Positions 58,450-64,000 of a DNA stretch of 64,000 bases are shown here, in pieces. Source of the stretch: Desmodus rotundus (lineage: Eukaryota; Chordata; Mammalia; Chiroptera; Phyllostomidae); contig NC_071389.1 in NCBI RefSeq assembly GCF_022682495.2, positions 178,064,056-178,128,055 of the forward strand. The letters are read 5' to 3'. The notes under the pieces are model-generated. The model worked only from the letters and a program-made list of their open reading frames with translations. It had not been told where the DNA came from and made no database searches. The position numbers were made by a program, and so were the translations under genes. How positions within the stretch are numbered: position 1 is the stretch's first letter; each line of letters opens with the position of its first letter.

Positions 58450-58850
58450 AAACAGATTAGCAAGAGAAAATAACCAAATTTAATTACATACATATGTATG
58501 GGAAAACCCCACAAACGTGAGATGTTCAGAGAGAGACAGTTAAGATGAGGTCTCTGTGGCATTCTAAGCTAAGGATGAGGTAAGGCTCTTTGCATCTCAG
58601 AGAAAAGGGCATTCGCAGGAGTTAATAGGAGCAGATGTTCAGTAATTAGAAGTTTGCCCTGCCCCTATAAATAGGTCATAAAAAGTTATCACTGGTGGTA
58701 AATTTTATTATGGGCCAGGCCCCTGATTTAAATTCTTTAAGGGAGAGGGTAAAGTTTCTGGTGAGTCTGCAGGGTCTCAGTTACCCTTAGCTCAAAATAA
58801 CCCCCATACCACAGAGATGCGTCTTGGGGTGACTTGATTCGGAACCCCTA
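58450..58850. mobile_element. Possible solo LTR
   Basis: It has LTR-like composition (gaaaaccccacaaacgtgag, ttctaagctaaggatgaggt, tgccctgcccctataaatag with a TATA-like box at about 58669). No coding part; family and ends unknown. Confidence 0.35.
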
Positions 58851-59120
58851 CAGAAGCATGGAAGCATTTTGCAGAACAGACCTCTATAGACGGCATTTGG
58901 GAAGAAACTGCGAATGAGGAGGAGGGGAGATGCTCTGGAAGCAGAGGCCTTTGAGGACTCATGTCAGGTTGATGATGATAATGCTTTGGCTTTGGGGCTC
59001 TTGAAAGGCAAAAAGAAGAAAGTAGGAAACAGCCTCAGGTACAGTGTGGGCTTGGGGCTGAGCCACGCCTTGTGGGGCATAAAGCAAAAATCTTATGTAG
59101 TTTTAAATGGCACTTTTTAA

Positions 59121-59324
59121 AAAAGAGTTTATTTGTTTGTTTTTAGAGAGAGGGGAAAGTAGGGAGAAAAAGAGTAAGAGAACATCAATGTGTGGCTGCC
59201 CCTCACGCTCCCCATACTGGGGACCTGGCCCACAACGCAGGCATGTGCCCTGACTGGGAATTAAACCGGTGGCTCTTTGATTTGCAGGTCAGCACTCAAT
59301 CCACTGAGCCACACTAGCCAGGGC
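59121..59324 (-). mobile_element. Ves SINE, minus strand, with 17-bp target duplication
   Basis: T-rich start, acatcaatgtgtggctgccc body, head complement cacactagccagggc. Flanks TAAATGGCACTTTTTAA (59104-59120) and TAAATGGTGCTTTTTAA (59325-59341) differ at two bases, a clear L1-mediated target duplication. Confidence 0.96.
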
Positions 59325-60194
59325 TAAATGGTGCTTTTTAAGGAAAAGAACCAAGAATTATGTGTGGCATCTAAGAAGGGCCCATGCAAGTGAGGGGCCC
59401 TGTGGTTTCAGCTTCTGTAGCTTTCCAGGAAACCTGCCTCTGGTGCTGATTCAAACAGTTTTGGCAAGAAAACATCTGTCCTCCTGTCTCTCTGCCCTGA
59501 CAGTCTGTGTGACCTTGACCTGGCCACTTCCCCTCCATGGATCCTAGGAGATGGCACATTCGAAGGCCCTGTACACGCATGAGAAAAGGACGGCGCCAAC
59601 ACGGAGAAGCACCTCCTAAGGGAGAGACGAATGGCACAAAGCTTCTGCAAGGCTTCACATAGGCCACTGTGCTGTACTGAATGCTGCTTAAACTCACATA
59701 CACATTAAGCTACTTACCAGCTGCCTAATGCATCTCTTTTTATTCTTGTTTCAAAGCTAATTGCATATCATACAAAAATGCCAATGATGTGGTAAAACTT
59801 ACTATTCGAGTGGAGCAGCCTTCCTCTCTGTTGGCTGCATGTCCCCTGTCCCGCCTCCTCCCTCGTCCCGCACTATCCTGGCCTGAACGGTCTGCGTGTC
59901 CACATGTATGTGTGTGTGCATGCACATGTTTAGGGATTCTCTTTCTGGAATCCTCTGCCTTCCTTAGTTTGTGCTGAACGCAGTGACGCACACAAGCGTC
60001 AGTGCCCAAGCCAGTGCTTTATTCTGGTAGCTCGGATCCTAGCTCTACTGTGTCCCAGTTCCATCCAAATTATCTCAGCATCAGGTTTGGCTTGACCCAG
60101 GGGCTCAAACTATATCAGCAGGATTCAGCTTAGCTCTACTTTCCATGTTGGCCTCACTCTCAGTGAAACCGGAAAAGACACCGGAGCTCGTGCT

Positions 60195-61010
60195 GCCCGT
60201 CACTACCACACCCAATGAGCAGAGACAGGGATTGAATCTTTATGGGAGCTTTATTCAGATGGCCGGTGATCTGAGAAGACGGCGGGTTTGCACCCTAAAT
60301 CAAACCGTCTTTCATTTTTTTTCCGGGCCAAAGTTTTTATAACAGGGAAAAAACAAGGTGCGGTCAGGGGTTTTGAAATTCAGAGAAAATTAGATTAAAA
60401 AGCTGCAGTATTCTCACCCCGGGCAGTTGGCTGTTCCCAGGGGTGGGTGGTCATCTGTCCCGCCGAGGAACACAAGGTCCTGGATGCCTCCACTCGCTCC
60501 CCAGGTGGTAATCTTCAGCAGTGCTGCAGGAGGTTGGCTGTTTCTCCCAGAAGTCAAGATGGGCCTTATCTGTAGTTTCTTTTTCTTTTTTACAGGGTCA
60601 GCAGTTTCTTATGAAGGGATGTAACACAGGAACAGCCAGATGGCAGAGATGCGTCGTAGGGCGAGGTGTGGGGAAAGGGTGTGGATGGACATTCATGCCC
60701 TCTCCAAGTGCCACTCTCCTTGCATCTCCAGGCATTCTTGGGCTCGGAGGCTCTCTGAACCCTGTCCTTTTGGGTTCTTCTGGAGGCTCATTGAATAACA
60801 TGGCTGATTAAATCTTTGGCCACTGGTAATTAATTCAGCCTTTAGCCCCTCTCCTCTCCCTGGAAGTCAGGGGTTGGGACTGAAAGTTACAACCCTCTAA
60901 TCACATGGTTGGTTCCATTGGCAACCAGCCTGCATCCCTCGGTGGAAAGCCGACTTTGGTAACATAACAAAAGACCCATTTATCACCCTGAACACTTAGA
61001 AAATTTGGAT
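60195..61010. mobile_element. Possible LTR element
   Basis: Long GC-mixed stretch with LTR-like motifs (ggattgaatctttatgggag, catggctgattaaatctttg, aatcacatggttggttcc). No retroviral coding sequence recognised; limits are approximate. Confidence 0.4.
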
Positions 61011-61224
61011 GACGACCAAATATATATTTCTTAGAAATCATGATAGTGCAGTAGATTATTGGCATTTAAAAATTTTTGAAAACTGATAAAGATATTAGAT
61101 TAAAAAGCTGAATTGATTTTATGTTGTAAAAGCTTATAACTTTGTAAGCTAAGTTAGAATTGCATTTATCAAAAAAAAAGCATAAGTAAAAGAATAAAAT
61201 AAATTAACAGAATCACCAAGTGTT

Positions 61225-61690
61225 TTGGTTTTCTATTGTTGCTCTAACAATTAACAAAAACTTAGTAGTTAAAACAACACAAATTTATTATGTTACAGTT
61301 CTGGATGTCGGAAGTCCGACAGGGATCTCACTGGATTAAAATTAGGGTGCCAGTAGGGCTGTGTGCTTTTTGGAGACTCTGGGAGAGAACTCATTTTCTC
61401 GCCTTCTCCAGCTTTGAGAGGCTACATGCAAAGTGTCGACGGCCAATTTCCATCCATAGAACCAGAAGTCACTGGTTCTGACTTTTCTGCCTCAGTTTGC
61501 CTCATTTAAGCACCATTATGGATACATTGGGCCAACCCGGGGAATCCAGGATAATCTCGTTAATTTAAGGTCATCTGCCTAACAACTTAAATTCAGCCCA
61601 CAGCCTCAGTTTTCCCTTGCCAGGTAATATAAGATATTTACAGGTCCCAGGGTTTAGGTAGGGACATCTTTCGGGGGCCAGTTTTTAGTT
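61225..61690 (-). mobile_element. MLT1-type (ERVL-MaLR) solo LTR, minus strand
   Basis: tggttttctattgttgctct, aaaacaacacaaatttatta, cagttctggatgtcggaagt, ggaatccaggataatctcgt and gggacatctttcgggggcca follow reverse MLT1 order. Confidence 0.75.
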
Positions 61691-61984
61691 TACTATGCCG
61701 TTATTTTGCAACCGTTCGGTTATAGCTTTCAAAACTTTGTTCTTAGTTAAGTGACCGTTGACAGGTTTATTAGTCTTTCAAGACACTTTCTCATTTTTCT
61801 GGGGCCTGACGTTTGGGGGTCCCCCGCGCTAGGCTCCCAGAGCAGCGCACACAGCGCAGCGCCTGCAGACCCTTGTCTGGTTCCCGCGTCGCCATCCCCG
61901 GGCACTACAGACTGTTCTCTCAGTGAACAACGTAGGGCCTGGGGGGCTCCCAGTGAGGGAAGTCTTTTTCTTTTCCATTTTTAA

Positions 61985-62265
61985 ATTGTATTGTTGTTCA
62001 AGTACAGTTGTCCGCCTTCCCCCCCAACATCTCCCCTGCACCCCAGTCATCCCCATCTCCCGCCCCTGATCCCACCCCACCTTGTTTTTGTCCATGTGTC
62101 CTTTATAGTTGTTCCTGAAAACCCTTCACCCTTTTGCCCCCCTTTATCCCCTCCCATCTCCCCTCTGGTCACTGTTTGTTCTTAATTTCAATGTCTTTGG
62201 TTATATTTTGCTTGCTTGTTTGTTTTGTTGATTAGGCTCCACTTAAAGGTAAGATCAAATGGTAT
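61985..62265 (-). mobile_element. LINE-1 3' end, 5'-truncated, minus strand
   Basis: Nearly the same sequence as 35330-35590: ttgttcaagtacagttgtcc, gtccatgtgtcctttatagt and ggttatattttgcttgcttg. The two copies belong to one recent bat L1 subfamily. Confidence 0.9.
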
Positions 62266-62339
62266 TTTTGAAACAAAAGTTTTAACATATGCATTACTTA
62301 CTAGGCTTATAACTATTTACTTTAAATTAAAATATTCCA

Positions 62340-62660
62340 ACTCTTGATTCCCCTACCATCAAGGCAGTGGTTACACACAATGGCCCAGGCAGGCTGCAGA
62401 GAGGAAAGAGCTTCTCGTTTGCGCAGTTCTGTTGTAAGACCTGGCATGGACTTGCCGGGCTTAGGTCATAGGTCAATCTTCGAACTGGTTGGTGAAGCAA
62501 GTCTCAGCCTTCACTTGATTGCAACCTCAAGGGAGAACCGTCAAGCTGCGATCATCAATCTTATAACCCAAACGGGATAATTTTTACTCATTGTTGTAAG
62601 GCAATATGCTTTTGGAGGGTGTGTTCTACAGCAACAGGTGAACAGAATGTATTCTCTTGT
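62340..62660 (+). mobile_element. Possible MaLR-type LTR fragment, plus strand
   Basis: cacttgattgcaacctcaag, gagaaccgtcaagctgcgat and the gttgtaaggcaatatgctttt...acagcaacaggtgaacagaa end resemble the 3' half of MaLR LTRs. Confidence 0.45.
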
Positions 62661-64000
62661 GTAAAAGCCAAAGAGGGAACATCGGGACGCAAATCTGTTC
62701 TTGTCACACTTTTTCCTGTCCCCTTTTATTTTCATCTATAGAGGCTAGATCACAGGGAGGTGGCTTGGGGCCTGGGCAGGATCAAATAATCCCAGGTGTG
62801 AGATGCTGCCAAAAGGTCCAAGCACAGAGAGACGAGACCCCGAGGACTGGGAAGGACACTGCCTGGGTGGCCAGGGATGTCTCAGAGCCAATGACATTCG
62901 AGCCAAAACTTGATGGTGGAAGGAGCCCACTAAGGGGATGGGAAAGGTGTTCCAAGGGGAGGGAGCAAGTGCCCTGAGGCTTGAATAAGTTCATTGTTTT
63001 GTGGGGTGAAAAGGCAGAATTCCTGGAGCAGAGGGAGAGGGGCTGAGTGTTGGGAGGTGAGCCCAGACTAAGGCGGCAGGGCCAGCGTCTGCAGGCCTGA
63101 AGGCTGTGTTGGTGGGCCGTATTATGTGCATGGGTGGCTGCTAGGGGCAGGCAGACTAGGCGCCATCGACCCTTCAGAAGCCTGAGGATCAGGAGGAATT
63201 CAGGCTGTCAGAGACAAAGACTAGGAGAGAGCATTGTAGTCAAGAAATAAGGCACGAGTGTGTGAGTGGAGGGGGCAGTCTCCCGTGCAGGTCTGGGAGG
63301 GAGCCAGGCATGTGAGGCCTCTCTGATCTCTTGGGGAACCAGAATTCTGGGATTTTTCAGGTAACCCTTTCCAGGACTTCGCTGCAGCCAAGTGCTGCCC
63401 TCTGCTGGGACACCTGAGTATTACATCCAATGACATTGGGTGGGACCAACCCCAAAGCGTCCCTGAGAACTTCTTGGAACATCTTAGGGATCCAGGCTCC
63501 TCAGGACCCCTGCTAGATCCTTGCTTCCTTAGCCCCAGGGTCAGGGAGTTCACTTCCTTTTGATGCACTCTGTACTGACCTTGCACAGCACAGATCAGCT
63601 TGACACCAGGAGGAGTTGCGCTCGGCTTCCTCCGGGCCTCAGCTCTGCCCTCTGGGTCTCAGGACTTCCTACAGGGCGTGGAGGTGCTGACCCTCCGTCA
63701 GCCGCCTGCAGGGACTTGGCAGTTCCCAAGCCTGCGAGGCCCCTCCCAGGTTCCAGAGCACAAACAAACGCACACTTGTGGTTAGAAGAGCCTGTACCCG
63801 AGGCCATTGTGCTCCCTTCACACTGAGGACACGTGAGAGCACGTTGGCCTCAGGCTGTAGGAGAGAGATGCCCTCTGCGTGAATGTGCTGGTTGGCCTGC
63901 AGGTTGACCTGTTTCAGGCAGGAGGGGGAGTCCTGGATTTTGGATGTTTCTCCAACTCGCACCCAAGCCCCTTTATCAGCTTTTTCTCCTTCCAGACTGG

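Larger units (their letters stand above)
51335..64000. other. Repeat-rich region distal to KLRA
   Basis: No intact gene recognised. Contents include a MIR (56840-56990), L2-like pieces (about 54190-54250 and 55440-55560), an L1-like end (54800-54960), LTR-like sequences (58450-58850, 60195-61010, 61225-61690, 62340-62660), a Ves SINE with target duplications and an L1 3' end (61985-62265). The minus-strand open frame at 53570-53980 has no recognised relatives. Confidence 0.6.

Noticed and set aside
62657..62977. Open frame of 106 codons on the plus strand
   Set aside because: GC-rich sequence with overlapping frames on both strands; no recognisable protein.

Overview
This is a mammalian nuclear window, almost certainly from a bat of the Yangochiroptera. 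Its genes are split by GT-AG introns. It carries at least seven Ves-type tRNA-derived SINEs, a family characteristic of those bats, plus LINE-1, L2, MIR, MaLR-type LTR and DNA-transposon remnants. Gene content and order match the telomere-side flank of the natural killer gene complex (NKC; human 12p13, mouse 6), with all three genes on the + strand: STYK1, MAGOHB, then one KLRA (Ly49)-like lectin receptor gene.

Layout. 1-6.6 kb is upstream or intronic sequence of STYK1 with SINEs, a Tc1/mariner MITE and a paralogous pair of segments. 6.6-19.7 kb holds nine coding exons of STYK1, which join without a stop to 426 codons. 19.7-25 kb holds the STYK1 3' end, a 5'-truncated L1 with exact target-site duplications, and a GC-rich MAGOHB promoter with a perfect CRE palindrome. 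25-31.7 kb holds the five coding exons of MAGOHB (148 aa). 31.7-40.9 kb is intergenic repeats, including an L1 with a 5' inversion and a hAT-type MITE with an 8-bp duplication. 40.9-49.4 kb holds six coding exons of a KLRA-like receptor with an open frame of 287 codons. 49.4-64 kb is mostly repeats, with one possible relic first coding exon of another KLR gene near 51.3 kb.

STYK1 (membrane kinase-like protein) and MAGOHB (exon-junction-complex core) are conserved flank genes. KLRA is the immune gene of the window: a type II C-type-lectin-like NK receptor. Its open frame contrasts with human KLRA1P. Its tail tyrosine is not in a canonical ITIM and its membrane segment lacks a buried arginine, so its signalling mode is unclear. 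Other points of interest are a 44-bp tandem duplication beside a decoy splice acceptor in the last MAGOHB intron, a displaced STYK1 start codon, and a MITE with a matching empty site in a paralogous copy 2.8 kb away. I saw no CRISPR array, operon or other prokaryotic feature. All family assignments come from reading the sequence; no database search was run.
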